A DNA stretch of 64,000 nucleotides from Miltoncostaea sp963770865. Lineage in GTDB: Bacteria; Actinomycetota; Thermoleophilia; Miltoncostaeales; Miltoncostaeaceae. This document shows, piece after piece, positions 35,397-45,314 of the stretch. The notes beneath the pieces were generated by a model. It was not told the DNA's origin. It did not search any database and saw only the letters and a list, made by a program, of their open reading frames with translations. Position 1 is the stretch's first letter. Each line of letters begins with the position of its first letter. Both the position numbers and the translations under genes were made by a program. The stretch is from NCBI GenBank assembly GCA_963770865.1, contig CAVYRD010000011.1, positions 124,001-188,000 of the forward strand. Direction: 5' to 3'.

Positions 35397-37170
35397 GCGC
35401 CGGATGTCGCGGCGCGTGCTCGGCGCGCCGGCGGATGCCCAGCAGCATGCGGCGGTCCATCGTCGAGCCGATCGGCTCCACGATGGCCGGGCCGAAGGCG
35501 AGCCGGGTGCGCAGGTCGTCGGAGGTCGCGCAGCGGTAGCGGCTGACGACGCGGGTGCCGCCGTCGGCGATCTCCTCCACCAGGAAGAGCCAGCTCGCCT
35601 CCACCCAGGGGCGCCCCTCGCGCGCGGCCTCCGCGTCGGCCGGGGCGTGGGCCACGATGTGGCGCCCCGGCACGACCTCGACCACCCGCAGCGGCGGCAC
35701 GGAGGGGTGCAGGCTCAGCCCGTCGCCCTCGCGCAGCTCCCACTCCGGGTGGACCCGCTCGGCGTCGCGCACCGCGCAGCCCACGAGGTTCTCGAGCCAG
35801 GAGTAGCTGTAGAAGCCCGCGCGGTCGGCGCCGATCTGCGCCACCCAGGGCCAGACGCGCGATGCCGGCGCGGCGACCTCCACCGCGTGGGTCCAGCCCC
35901 AGCGCGGCTCGGGCACCAGGTCGTCGCCCGGGTGGCGGCGCTCGAGCAGCTCGGGCGTCGCGCCCCACCGGGCGCGGTTGCCGCGCTGCATCGGCGAGAC
36001 GAGCGCGAGCCCCATCCTCCCCGCGCCGCCCAGGCCGGCCGCCACGTCGCGCCAGTCGTTGGCAGGAAGGCGCTCCTCGGCGCGGGCGGCGAGGTTGCGC
36101 AACTGGGTGGTCTGCATCAGGTGGTGCACCGGGCGGACCCAGGAGGCGTGGACCCGGCCGGACGCCGGGAAGGCGCCGCGCACGCGCGCGCGCAGGCGGG
36201 TCGCGCCGCCGCCGAGGGGCTCGAGCGCGAAGGCCCAGGTCACGTGCCAGTGGCGCTCGGGGCGCGGCGCGGCGAACGGCCGCTGGTGCCCGGCCTCGGT
36301 GTCCCACAGGCCGCCCAGCACCAGGGCGCGGCCCTCGTCCACCCGCAGCACCTCGAACCCCGCGTCGCCGCGCGTCTGGGCGGGGATGACGTCGCCGACG
36401 GCCAGCGCGCCCATCTCCGGGTGCAGCTCGCGCGCGCTGCGCGTGCCGCCGTTGTCCAGCATGTCGATGGCGTAGAAGCCGCCGCGGCCGCAGCCCATCT
36501 GGACGAGCCAGGGCCAGATGCGCTCGGGCGGGGCCGCGATGCACACCGAATGGGTCGCCTGCTCGGCGGCGTCGGGCAGCAGGTCGTCGCCGGCCATCGG
36601 CGGGTCTGCGCGGCCCAGCTCGCGCTCCAGGTCGGCGAGCATGGAGCGCCGGATGAGGCGCGAGAACGGCCCCACGACGCGGAAGTAGCGCCGGAACCGT
36701 CGCAGCGCGGCCGGGTCGGTGGCGGCGACGCGCACCTCCACCACGACGGTCGCGCCCCCGCCGGCCGCGGGCAGCACCCGCACGTTCCAGGCCACCTTGA
36801 CCTGGCCCGGGGCGTCGTAGGCGGCGAACGCCCCGGCGTCCGCGACGTGGACGAACGGGATGTCGCGCCGCCAGACCTGGCCGATCGCCCCGACCGCGAT
36901 CTCGTGGGGCGGGTCGTCCGCCAGCACGCCGAACCCCGGGCGGTCCGGCGTCGAGGCGATGTCGTCGAGGCGCAGTGCACCGGTCTCGGCCGGCGCCCCG
37001 CGCAGGCGGCCCGGCAGCGTGCGCAGCGCGAACAGGGCCCGCACGACCGCGGCACCGCCGAGGTCGCCGTGGCGCACGCGCTCCCATGTCTCCTGCGGTG
37101 CCGCCGCCACGTCGATCGCCCGCACCTCCACGAGGTCCGGGTCCGGCACGAGACTCTCCAGTGCGGTCAT
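35397..37170 (-). CDS. Triple SRPBCC/DUF2867-like protein
   Basis: About 590 aa, with three ligand-binding-type domains in one chain. Domain 1 (about 1-180) begins VEVRAIDVAAAPQETWERVR as in DUF2867. Domain 2 (about 215-370) has IAAPPERIWPWLVQMGCGRGG and YAIDMLDNGGTRSARELHPE. Domain 3 (about 425-585) repeats it: VAAPASRVWPWVAQIGADRAG and YSYSWLENLVGCAVRDAERV. Domains 2 and 3 are clear duplicates. SRPBCC folds bind hydrophobic ligands; no catalytic residues are obvious. The exact C-terminal end is a few codons uncertain (stop 35389-35391). ATG 37170. Confidence 0.78.
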
Positions 37171-37259
37171 GGGCCAACACTAGGCCAGCCGGGCGCCCCG
37201 TCGCGACCGTACCGACCCGGCTAGGGTTGCGGCCCGCCCGCACGCCGCGCGTGGCCGGG

Positions 37260-37283
37260 GCCGGGATGGTGGAGAATCCCGGC
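37260..37283 (+). promoter_or_regulatory. Hairpin in leader of universal stress gene
   Basis: Arms gccgggat (37260-37267) and atcccggc (37276-37283) with an 8-base loop, about 40 bp before the GTG of the universal stress protein gene. Could be an operator or an mRNA element. Confidence 0.35.
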
Positions 37284-37323
37284 GAGACGCAACGGATCGC
37301 CGACCCAGACGCGGAGGACCGCC

Positions 37324-37773
37324 GTGCCCGCCCCCTACGCCAAGATCGCCTGCTGCATCTCCGCCGACCCCGCGAGCGACGCCGTCGTCGCCGAGGCGGC
37401 CGCCCTGCACGAGCAGAGCGGCGGGGAGCTGGTGCTGGTGACCGTCGCCGGCACGGCGCACACCTCGCTGGCGGGGCCGTTCTCCTACTACACGGAGGAC
37501 CCCGCGATCCTGGCCGAGGAGGCGGAGAAGTGGCTGAGGGAGCGTGCGGCCACGGTGCCCGGCGCCACCTGGGTCGTGCTCGACGGCTATCCGCCGCGCG
37601 CGGTGTGCGGGTGGGCGGCCGACAACGGCGTCGAGCTGATCGTGGCCGCCGCCCACCGCGGGGTGGTGGAGCGGACGCTGCTCGGCGGGTTCGCTGCCTA
37701 CGTCGCCTACCACGCGCCGTGCCCTGTCCTGCTCGTGCGCCCGCCGGCGGTGCCCGAGGAGAAGGAGGGCTGA
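37324..37773 (+). CDS. Universal stress protein (UspA family)
   Basis: 149 aa, usual size. Alpha/beta UspA fold: KIACCISADPASDAVVAEAA, GGELVLVTV, and the ATP-type motif near the end (GVELIVAAAHRGVVERTLLG, FAAYVAYHAPCPVLLVRPP), where G-2x-G-9x-G(S/T) is only partly kept. Cytoplasmic stress protein of unspecified function. Followed by a CBS-domain gene, a common partner in actinobacterial dormancy or energy-stress regions. Confidence 0.88.
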   Translation: MPAPYAKIACCISADPASDAVVAEAAALHEQSGGELVLVTVAGTAHTSLAGPFSYYTEDPAILAEEAEKWLRERAATVPGATWVVLDGYPPRAVCGWAADNGVELIVAAAHRGVVERTLLGGFAAYVAYHAPCPVLLVRPPAVPEEKEG

Positions 37774-37878
37774 CCGGGGCGCGTGCGGCCTACTACCGAG
37801 CCCGTCCTCAGAGCGCCCCCCGATGCGGGCGCGCGGGGGCGGGGCGAGGATGTGGCCCGACTTCGGAAGGGGGTCGAG

Positions 37879-38340
37879 ATGCCCAGCCGGCGCCGCCTCG
37901 GAGGCGGACTTCACGGCACGCTCGTGCGGGACGTCATGAGCATGCCGATCGTGACCTGCGCGCCCGGGACGCCCCTACGGGAGGTGGCGGGCGTGATGGC
38001 GGACAAGGGCGTGCACAGCGTCGTCGTCCTGCAGCCGGCCTCCGCCGACGCGGCGCCGGCCCATCGGCGCTGGGGCGTGCTGTCGGACCTCGACCTGGTG
38101 ACCGCCGCCCCGTGGGCGCGGGATGCCGACGCGGGCTCCGCGGCCGCCTCCCCGCAGGCCGTCGTGAGCGCCGACGAGACGCTCGCGGCCGCCGCGCAGC
38201 TGATGGCCGAGTACCGCACGGCGCACCTGCTGGTGGCGCGCGAGGGCGTCGACGAGCCCGTCGGCGTCATCTCCGCGCTCGACGTGGCCCGGGTCCTGGC
38301 CCGGGCCGGAAAACCCCGGCGCGTCCGCGCGCCGGCCTGA
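37879..38340 (+). CDS. Tandem CBS-domain protein
   Basis: 153 aa. Two CBS motifs: VRDVMSMPIVTCAPGTPLRE to GVLSDLDLV (about 17-75) and VVSADETLAAAAQLMAEYRT to GVISALDVARVL (about 90-145). CBS pairs bind adenine nucleotides and act as energy sensors. ATG 37879 follows ggaaggggg. Downstream of the universal stress gene by about 105 bp. Confidence 0.88.
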   Translation: MPSRRRLGGGLHGTLVRDVMSMPIVTCAPGTPLREVAGVMADKGVHSVVVLQPASADAAPAHRRWGVLSDLDLVTAAPWARDADAGSAAASPQAVVSADETLAAAAQLMAEYRTAHLLVAREGVDEPVGVISALDVARVLARAGKPRRVRAPA

Positions 38341-38378
38341 GCATGCCCCCGGTCCCGGGGGCGACCCGAGGAGGGGCG

Positions 38379-38528
38379 ATGCCCGAGACACCCATCCCCG
38401 CCGACGCGCCGCGCTGCACCGAGTGCGGGGCGGTGGCGCCGGCCGCCGGGCAGGCGCCCGAGGCGGCCGAGCCGGTCACCCACTGCGAGTGGTGCGGCGC
38501 GGAGTACCCGGTCCCCGAGCAGAAGTGA
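38379..38528 (+). CDS. Small zinc-ribbon protein
   Basis: 49 aa. Two CxxC motifs, CTEC (13-16) and CEWC (36-39), form a likely zinc ribbon. GAGGAGGGG precedes ATG 38379. Ends one base before the ABC ATPase GTG, so it is probably cotranscribed with it; function unknown. Confidence 0.6.
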   Translation: MPETPIPADAPRCTECGAVAPAAGQAPEAAEPVTHCEWCGAEYPVPEQK

Positions 38529-38529
38529 C

Positions 38530-39447
38530 GTGAGCGGCCCCGCGGCGGCCGCCGCGATCGAGGCCGAGGGCCTCACCAAGATCTATCGCGGCGGAGCGCG
38601 CGGGGTGGAGGGCCTCACCCTCGCCGTCGGCCGCGGGGAGGTCTTCGGCTTCCTCGGCCCCAACGGCGCCGGCAAGTTGACGACGATCCGCATGATGCTC
38701 GACCTCATCCGCCCCACGGCGGGGCGCCTGACGATCCTCGGGCGCGACGCCCGCCGTGGCGGCGCCGAGGTGCGGTCGCGCATGGGCTACGTGCCGGGCG
38801 ACCTGCGCGTCTACCCCAAGCTCACCGGCCGCGAGCTGGTGCGGTACTTCGCCCGCCTGCGACGGATGGACGGCACGGGGGACGCCGACGCGCTCGCCGA
38901 GCGGTTGGAGCTCGACCTCGACCGGCCGATGCGCGCGCTCTCGCGCGGCAACCGCCAGAAGGTCGGCCTGGTCCAGGCGTTCATGCACCGCCCCGAGCTG
39001 CTCGTGCTCGACGAGCCCACGAGCGGCCTCGACCCCCTCATGCAGCAGTCCTTCGCGGCGCTCGCCCGCGAGACGGCCGCGCGCGGCGGAACCGTCTTTC
39101 TCAGCTCGCACGTCCTGTCGGAGGTGCAGCACGTGGCCGACCGCGTCGCCGTCGTACGCGAGGGGCGCCTGGAGCTGGTCGAGACGGTCGACTCCCTGCG
39201 GGCGCGCGCGCCGCAGCGCGTGGAGGTGACGTTCGCCGCGCCCCCGCCGCCCGACGTCGTGGCGGGCGTCGCCGGCGTGCGCGAGCTGGAGCGCCACGGC
39301 GACGTCGTCCTGATGGCCCTCGAGGGCCCGGTCGATGCCCTGATCAAGCGGCTCGCGGCGTTCGAGGTGGTCGGCATCGACAGCCACGAGGCCGACCTCG
39401 AGGACGTGTTCCTGGGCCTCTACCGCGGGGAGGCCGTCGGTGCCTGA
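38530..39447 (+). CDS. ABC transporter ATP-binding protein (drug/ABC-2 type) with altered Walker A
   Basis: 305 aa. Energises export by the following permease. Walker A reads GPNGAGKLTT where GPNGAGKSTT is expected; the Mg-binding Ser is Leu through one base (TCG to TTG). Signature LSRGNRQKV, Walker B LLVLDEPTSGLDP and switch His in LSSHVLSEVQ are normal, and an accessory C-terminal domain (from about 215) is present. GTG 38530; its stop is 8 bases inside the permease gene. If the Leu is real the ATPase should be impaired. Confidence 0.88.
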   Translation: MSGPAAAAAIEAEGLTKIYRGGARGVEGLTLAVGRGEVFGFLGPNGAGKLTTIRMMLDLIRPTAGRLTILGRDARRGGAEVRSRMGYVPGDLRVYPKLTGRELVRYFARLRRMDGTGDADALAERLELDLDRPMRALSRGNRQKVGLVQAFMHRPELLVLDEPTSGLDPLMQQSFAALARETAARGGTVFLSSHVLSEVQHVADRVAVVREGRLELVETVDSLRARAPQRVEVTFAAPPPPDVVAGVAGVRELERHGDVVLMALEGPVDALIKRLAAFEVVGIDSHEADLEDVFLGLYRGEAVGA

Positions 39448-40243
39448 GGTGCTCCTGAAGACCCTTCGCGACCTGCGCCGCGGCTTCGGCTGGTGGGCGC
39501 TCGGCCTCGCGGGGCTCGTGGCGATGCAGGTGTCGGTCTACCCGACGGTCCGCGACGACCCGGGCATCTCGGACTTCGCGGAGAACTACCCCGAGGTCCT
39601 GAAGGAGCTGTTCGGCTTCGGCGCCGCCGGGTTCGACTACAGCTCGGCCCCCGGCTATCTCGGCATCGAGATGTTCTCGCTCATCGTGCCGCTGCTGCTC
39701 ATCATCGCGGCGGTGGCGACGGGCGCCGCGGCCATCGCGGGCGAGGAGGACCGGGGCACGCTCGATCTGCTCATGTCCCTCCCGGTCACCCGGCGGCGGG
39801 TGACGGCCGAGAAGCTCGGCGCGATGGCCCTCGAGGTGATCGGGCTGGGCCTCGTCCTGCTCGTCACGCTGTGGATCGGCGCGCGCCTCATCGACATGGA
39901 GATCTCGCTCGCCGACCTCACGGCGGCCACGGCCGGGGCGGTGCTGCTGGCCATGGGCTTCGGCGCCATCGCGCTGTTCATCGGCGCCGCGACCGGGAGC
40001 CGCGGCGCGGCCGTCGGGGTGTCGGCGGCCCTCGCCGTGGCCGCGTACCTCGTGAACTCCCTCGCCGGGCTCGTGTCGCAGCTGGAGACGGCCCAGCGGT
40101 TCACGCCCTTCTACCACTACTCCGCCCCCGACCCGCTGCGCAACGGGTTCTCCGGGTGGCACACGGCCGCCCTGCTCGTCGTCGTGGTCGTCGCGTCCGC
40201 GGCCGCGCTGGTCGCGGTCGACCGGCGTGACCTGGGCACCTGA
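39440..40243 (+). CDS. ABC-2 type transporter permease
   Basis: 267 aa. Six membrane helices in an ABC-2 type pattern; after helix 2 comes AAIAGEEDRGTLDLLMSLPV with the TRRRVTAEKLGA motif typical of ABC-2 permeases. GTG 39440 overlaps the ATPase gene by 8 bases; the P-type ATPase gene begins 17 bases before its stop. Substrate unknown. Confidence 0.85.
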   Translation: MPEVLLKTLRDLRRGFGWWALGLAGLVAMQVSVYPTVRDDPGISDFAENYPEVLKELFGFGAAGFDYSSAPGYLGIEMFSLIVPLLLIIAAVATGAAAIAGEEDRGTLDLLMSLPVTRRRVTAEKLGAMALEVIGLGLVLLVTLWIGARLIDMEISLADLTAATAGAVLLAMGFGAIALFIGAATGSRGAAVGVSAALAVAAYLVNSLAGLVSQLETAQRFTPFYHYSAPDPLRNGFSGWHTAALLVVVVVASAAALVAVDRRDLGT

Positions 40244-42898
40244 GGGGGCGGCGCCTCCCGAGGCCGGCCCGGGCCCGGGCGGCCTGAGCGAGCGGGAGGC
40301 CGCCCGCCGCCTCCTCGCCCACGGCCCGAACGCCCTGGTACGGCACGCCGGGCCCGGCGTGCTCGCCGAGATCGTGCGCCAGCTCGTGCACCCCCTCGCG
40401 CTGCTGCTCTGGGCCGCGGCCGCGCTCGCGCTGGTCGGCGGGACCACGGCGCTCGCGATCGCGATCGTCCTCGTGGTCGTGCTGAACGCGCTCGTCGCCT
40501 TCTTCCAGGAGCGCCACGCCGAGCGCGCGGTCGAGGCCCTGCGGCGCTTCATCCCGGCCACGGTCACGGTGGTCCGCAACGGCCGCGAGCGGGAGGTGGA
40601 CGCCGCCACCCTGGTGCCCGGCGACCTGATGGTGGTGGAGGAGGGCGACCGGGTCTGCGCCGACGCCCGCCTGGTGAGCGGGGCGCTCGAGCTGGACATG
40701 TCGACCCTGACGGGGGAGTCGGCGCCGGTGGAGCGCCAGGCGGGCGTCGCTGCGCGACCCGGGGCGGTCGGGCGCCTCGAGGCGCCCGACCTCATCTTCT
40801 CGGGCACCGGGTGCCTGGCGGGCGAGGCGCGCGCGGCGGTGCTGGCGACCGGGATGCGCACCGAGATCGGCCGCATCGCGGCCCTCGCGCAGCGCCGGGG
40901 CCGCGAGGAGAGCCCGCTCGAGGCCCAGGTGCGCCGCGTCGCCTGGCTCATCGCGATCGTCGCGGTGTCGATGGGCCTCGTCTTCCTGGCCGTCGGGTTC
41001 CTGGTGGCGGGCCTTCCGCTCGGTGACGCCATCGCCTTCTCGATCGGCCTCATCGTGGCCAACGTGCCGGAGGGGCTGCTCCCCACGATCACGCTCGCGC
41101 TGGCCGTCGGCGTGCGGGTGCTCAGCCGCCGGGGGGCCGTGGTCAAGCGGCTCAGCGCCGTCGAGACCCTGGGCTGCACGACGGTGATCTGCACGGACAA
41201 GACCGGCACGCTGACCCAGAACCGCATGGCGCTGGCCGAGACCTGGGATCCCCGGGGGCCGGGCGCCGGGCCGGCGGTCCTCGCCCTCGCCGCCCGCTGC
41301 ACCACGGTGCAGGATTCCGTGGACGGGGCGGGGCTGACGGGCGACCCCACCGAGATCGCGCTGGTCAGGGCGGCGCTCGCGGCCGGTCTGCCGGGCTCCC
41401 CGGCGGAGCGCGACGGCGACCGGCGCCGCCTGTTCCACTTCGACCCCGCCCTGCGGCTCATGACCACCGTGGACGCGCGCGACGGGGGCCTCGCGGCGAC
41501 GGTGAAGGGCGCGCCGGAGGACGTGCTGGCGCGCTGCGCGTCCATCGCCTCGCCGCGCGGCCCCGTGCCCATGACGGCCGAGATCCGGGCCGCCGCGGCG
41601 GAGCAGGCCGACGCTCTCGCCGAGCGCGGGCTGCGCGTGCTGGCGGTGGCGGAGCGGGAGCTCGGCGGCGGGCTGCCCGAGCGCCGGGAGGACGTGGAGC
41701 GCGACCTCGTGCTGGCCGGCATGGTCGCCCTGGTGGACCCCCCGCGGGAGGCGGTGGCTGGCGCCGTCGCGCTCTGCCGCGAGGCCGGCATCCCCATCAT
41801 CGTGGTCACCGGCGACAACGGCCGCACGGCGCGGGCCGTGGCGCGTGCCGTGGGCATCGTGCGCGGCGAGCCGCGCATCGTCACGGGCCCCGAGCTCGAT
41901 GCCCTCGGCGACCCCGAGCTCGACGCGCTGATCCGCTCGGAGCCCGAGCTGATCTTCGCGCGCTCGTCGCCGGAGGCGAAGCTACGCATCGCCGACGCCC
42001 TCCGGGCGGAGGGTCACGTGGTCGCGATGACCGGCGACGGCGTGAACGACGCCCCGGCCCTGCGGCGGGCGGACATCGGCGTGGCGATGGGCCTCTCGGG
42101 CACCGAGGTGGCGCGCGAGGCCGCGACCATGGTGCTCACCGACGATGACTTCGCCACCATCGTGAGCGCGGTGCAGGAGGGGCGCCGCGTCTTCGACAAC
42201 GTGCGCAAGTTCGTCCTCTACATCTTCGCGCACGCGATGCCCGAGGCGATCCCGTTCCTCGTCTTCGCACTCTCCGGCGGCGCGGTCCCGCTGCCGCTGA
42301 CCGTGATGCAGATCCTCGCCATCGACCTCGGCACGGAGACCCTGCCGGCGCTGGCGCTCGGCCGCGAGCGGGCCGAGCCGGGCATCATGCGACGCCCGCC
42401 GCGGCCCCGGGGGAGCGGCGTGGTGGACCGCGAGATGCTCATGCGCGCCTGGGTGTGGATGGGCCTGCTGTCGTCGGCTCTCGTCCTGACCGGCTTCTTC
42501 GCCGTGCTGCTGCGGGCCGGCTGGGCGCCCGGCGACGACGTGGGGGACGGCGCGCCGCTGCACCACGCCTACGAGCAGGCGACGACGGTGACGTTCCTCG
42601 GCATCGTCGCCTGCCAGGTGGGCACGGCCGTCGCGGCGCGCACCGAGCGGGCATCCCTCCGCGAGGTGGGCGTGTTCTCCAACCCGTTGCTCCTGTGGGG
42701 GATCGGCTTCGAGATCGTGTTCACGGCGGTTCTGGTCGGGATCCCCGCGCTGCAGCCCCTGTTCGGCACGGCGGCGCCGCCGCCCTGGAGCCTCGCCCTG
42801 CTCGCGCCGTTCCCGTTCATCGTGTGGGGCGCCGACGAGATCCGCCGCGCCGTGCGCCGGCGCCGCGCCCGCCGAGCGGGGCTATTCCACCACCCTGA
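40227..42898 (+). CDS. Cation-transporting P-type ATPase (P2C-like), C-terminal end uncertain
   Basis: About 890 aa. Ion pump with actuator TGESAPVER, helix-4 ANVPEGLLPTITLALAVG (the PEGLL form of Na/K-type pumps), phosphorylation site CTDKTGTLTQNRM (Asp about 325), KGAPEDVL, VVTGDNGRTAR, TGDGVNDAPALRR, and C-terminal helices to VWGADEIRRAVRRRRARR. The frame then has no stop and runs about 900 bases antisense to the next gene, which is not credible. A one-base indel near the end would give the stop at 42896-42898. Start GTG 40227 overlaps the permease gene. Confidence 0.88.
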
Positions 42899-45314
42899 GG
42901 GTGGACGGGACGTCCATCCGCTGCAGGCGACGCGAGCCCGCGAGCGGCGCCGCGGCGACGGCGACGACCCCGACCAGCACGGCCGTGACGACTGTCCCCG
43001 CCGCGAGCGTGGTCGCCACCCCGAGCTCCGGGAAGACGTCGCGCGACAGCGTCCCGGTGACCCAGCTCAGCACCGCGACGCCCCCGGCCAGGCCGAGGGC
43101 GGTCGCCAGCGCCCCCACGATCGCGTTCTCGGCCATGGCGAGGACGGTCATGCGTCCGGCCGGGACGCCGAAGGCGAGCATCGTGGCGTTCTCCCGCGCC
43201 CGTTCCTCGGCGTTGATCGTCGTCGTGTTGACCGCGATCAGCACCGTGATGGCCAGCACCACTGTCTGGGCGAAGCGCAGGATGTCGAGGAACTCGCCGA
43301 GCCGGTCGGTCGCGGCCTCGGCGGTCGCCGCGGCCGGCTGCACCGAGGCGACGCCCGGGCGATCCATCAGCGCGCGCTGGACGTCCTCCGGGCGGGCTCC
43401 CGCGGCCGGCTGGATCTCGAGCGTGTTCGCCATCCCCGCGAGGCCCATGAGCCGGGCCTGGCCGAGGTCCATGTACGCGACGAAGCGATAGGGGTTCCCG
43501 GTCACGCCGGCCACCCGCACCGTGCTCGTGACGGTGCGGAAGGCGTCCGGCCCGGTGCGCAGAGGGTGCGTCAGCGTCACCCGGTCGCCCACGCCCACGC
43601 CGAGGTCGCGGGCGGCCACCCACGAGAGGACGATGCCCGGCCCGCCGACGGGGAAGCGCCCGTCGCGCACCCGCGGCCGCCAGACCCGGGCGCCCGGAGC
43701 GATCAGCTCGATCCGGACGTCGAAGCGCCCCCGCCCGGACGCGAGGGCGCCCGGCAGGGTCAGCGCCGGATCCGCCCGGGCCACGACGGGCGATGACTGC
43801 GAGGCCAGCGCCGCGATCGGCACGGGGGACGCGAGGACGGCGGTCATGCGGCCCGGCGCGCCGGCGACCGCCTCCTCGCGCGCATGCCGCAGCGACGTGC
43901 CGAAGGCGTCGAAGACGCCGCCCAGCGCGACGACCACGGTGATGACCGCGCCGATGGCGAGGACGCTCATGAGCGTCCGCCGCGGGGTCCGCAGCACGTT
44001 GCGCAGCGGCATGCGGGCCAGGCTCCCGCCCGGCTGGGGCAGCCGTCGCGCCACGCGCGCGAGACCGCTCCCCGAGGCCGAGCGTGCGCCGACGCGGATC
44101 GCCTCGACCGGCGCGACGCGCACGCCCCGCCAGACGGGGTAGAGCGTCGCCAGCAGCGGGATCGCGAGCCCGAGCGCAGCGCCACGCGCGAAGATGGCCG
44201 GCTGGAACGGCGTGCTCAGGTAGGGCAGGGGCGCCAGGCGGGCGATCACCGGCCCGAGCAGTCGCGCCACGCCCAGTCCGGCGACCACGCCGAGCGCCGC
44301 TCCGAGCAGCGCCAGCTCCACCCCGAACAGCAGGGGCCGCAGCGCGAGGGCGCGCGTCGGCAGGCCGAGCGCCATGCCGATGCCGATCTCCCGGCGCTGC
44401 GCCTCGACCACCCGGCTGATGAGGTTGAAGGCCGCCAGTCCCGCCCCCGCCAAGAGGAGCCAGGCGAAGACGTTGATGAAGCGCTGGTCGCTCGCCGCGT
44501 CGGCGTAGGTGAGCCGGTGCGCATCCTCGTCCACGCCGAGCGTCACCGTGGCACCGGTGCCAGGCAGCGCCCGCTCCACGGCGGCCCGCAGGCGGCGGCC
44601 GGCCGCTGCGGCGTCCGCGCCGGGCCGCAGCCGGACCACGAGCTCGTTGACGCGCCCGGGCTGCCCGGACAGCGCCTGGACGCTCCGGAGCGGCATCAGG
44701 AGGACCGCGAACGTGGCCTCGGCCCCGAACCCCGCGCCGGGCGTGGTGACGATGAAGTACTCGGGCTGGCGCCCCTGGCCGACGTAGCGGACGACCCGGC
44801 CGCCGGAGATCCTGACCGTCCCGCGCGCGGGCAGTGAGTAGTGCTCGCCGAAGTTGGCCTCGAGCACGGCCACGGGGCGGCCCGCGTTGACCGTCCGCAG
44901 GCCGCGGCCGCGCTCGACGAAGGTGGCGTTGACCGCCGGGCCGGCGAGGGGGGCCCCGACCATGCGGCCAGCCACCAGGATGGTGCGCCCGCCGGTTGAC
45001 GCGTCCACCTGGGTCGCGGCCACCAGGCGCTCCTGCGCGGCGGCGACGTCACGGTCCCGCGCCGCCACCGCGCGGAGCGCGCCCTGCGGCGCCGAGCTCC
45101 CGTCCGTCAGCGCGATGCGCAGGTCGTGGAAGCGCAACCGCCCGAAGCTCTCGTCCGCCGACCCGTCGCGCCAGGTCTCCACGCTGCCGAGCCCGGCGGC
45201 CATCCCCGTCGCGAGCGCGATCACGAGGGCGAGGGCCACCACCAATGTGGCGCGGGCGCGCAGGTCCCGGGCCGACCATCTCAGCCAGAGCAGCGGCCGG
45301 CGCATCCTCCTCAC
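42882..45314 (-). CDS. ABC transporter permease, FtsX/MacB type, long two-module form
   Basis: 810 aa. Two FtsX modules: first helix about 20-45, large extracytoplasmic domain to about 265, three helices (about 275-400), a linker with LRNVLRTPRRTLMSVLAI as the start of the second module, a second extracytoplasmic domain (about 480-690) and three final helices. This matches actinobacterial lipoprotein- or antibiotic-export permeases paired with a MacB/LolD-type ATPase. Its GTG overlaps the stop of the ATPase gene (GTGA). Confidence 0.87.
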   Translation of the reverse strand: MRRMRRPLLWLRWSARDLRARATLVVALALVIALATGMAAGLGSVETWRDGSADESFGRLRFHDLRIALTDGSSAPQGALRAVAARDRDVAAAQERLVAATQVDASTGGRTILVAGRMVGAPLAGPAVNATFVERGRGLRTVNAGRPVAVLEANFGEHYSLPARGTVRISGGRVVRYVGQGRQPEYFIVTTPGAGFGAEATFAVLLMPLRSVQALSGQPGRVNELVVRLRPGADAAAAGRRLRAAVERALPGTGATVTLGVDEDAHRLTYADAASDQRFINVFAWLLLAGAGLAAFNLISRVVEAQRREIGIGMALGLPTRALALRPLLFGVELALLGAALGVVAGLGVARLLGPVIARLAPLPYLSTPFQPAIFARGAALGLAIPLLATLYPVWRGVRVAPVEAIRVGARSASGSGLARVARRLPQPGGSLARMPLRNVLRTPRRTLMSVLAIGAVITVVVALGGVFDAFGTSLRHAREEAVAGAPGRMTAVLASPVPIAALASQSSPVVARADPALTLPGALASGRGRFDVRIELIAPGARVWRPRVRDGRFPVGGPGIVLSWVAARDLGVGVGDRVTLTHPLRTGPDAFRTVTSTVRVAGVTGNPYRFVAYMDLGQARLMGLAGMANTLEIQPAAGARPEDVQRALMDRPGVASVQPAAATAEAATDRLGEFLDILRFAQTVVLAITVLIAVNTTTINAEERARENATMLAFGVPAGRMTVLAMAENAIVGALATALGLAGGVAVLSWVTGTLSRDVFPELGVATTLAAGTVVTAVLVGVVAVAAAPLAGSRRLQRMDVPSTLRVVE

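Noticed and set aside
36975..38378. Plus-strand open frame before the zinc-ribbon protein
   Set aside because: Shadow of universal stress and CBS genes; only the last 49 codons have a ribosome site and CxxC motifs.
42899..43796. Open frame continuing the P-type ATPase to 43796
   Set aside because: Antisense to the intact FtsX-type permease, with composition of a shadow frame; not a real C-terminus.
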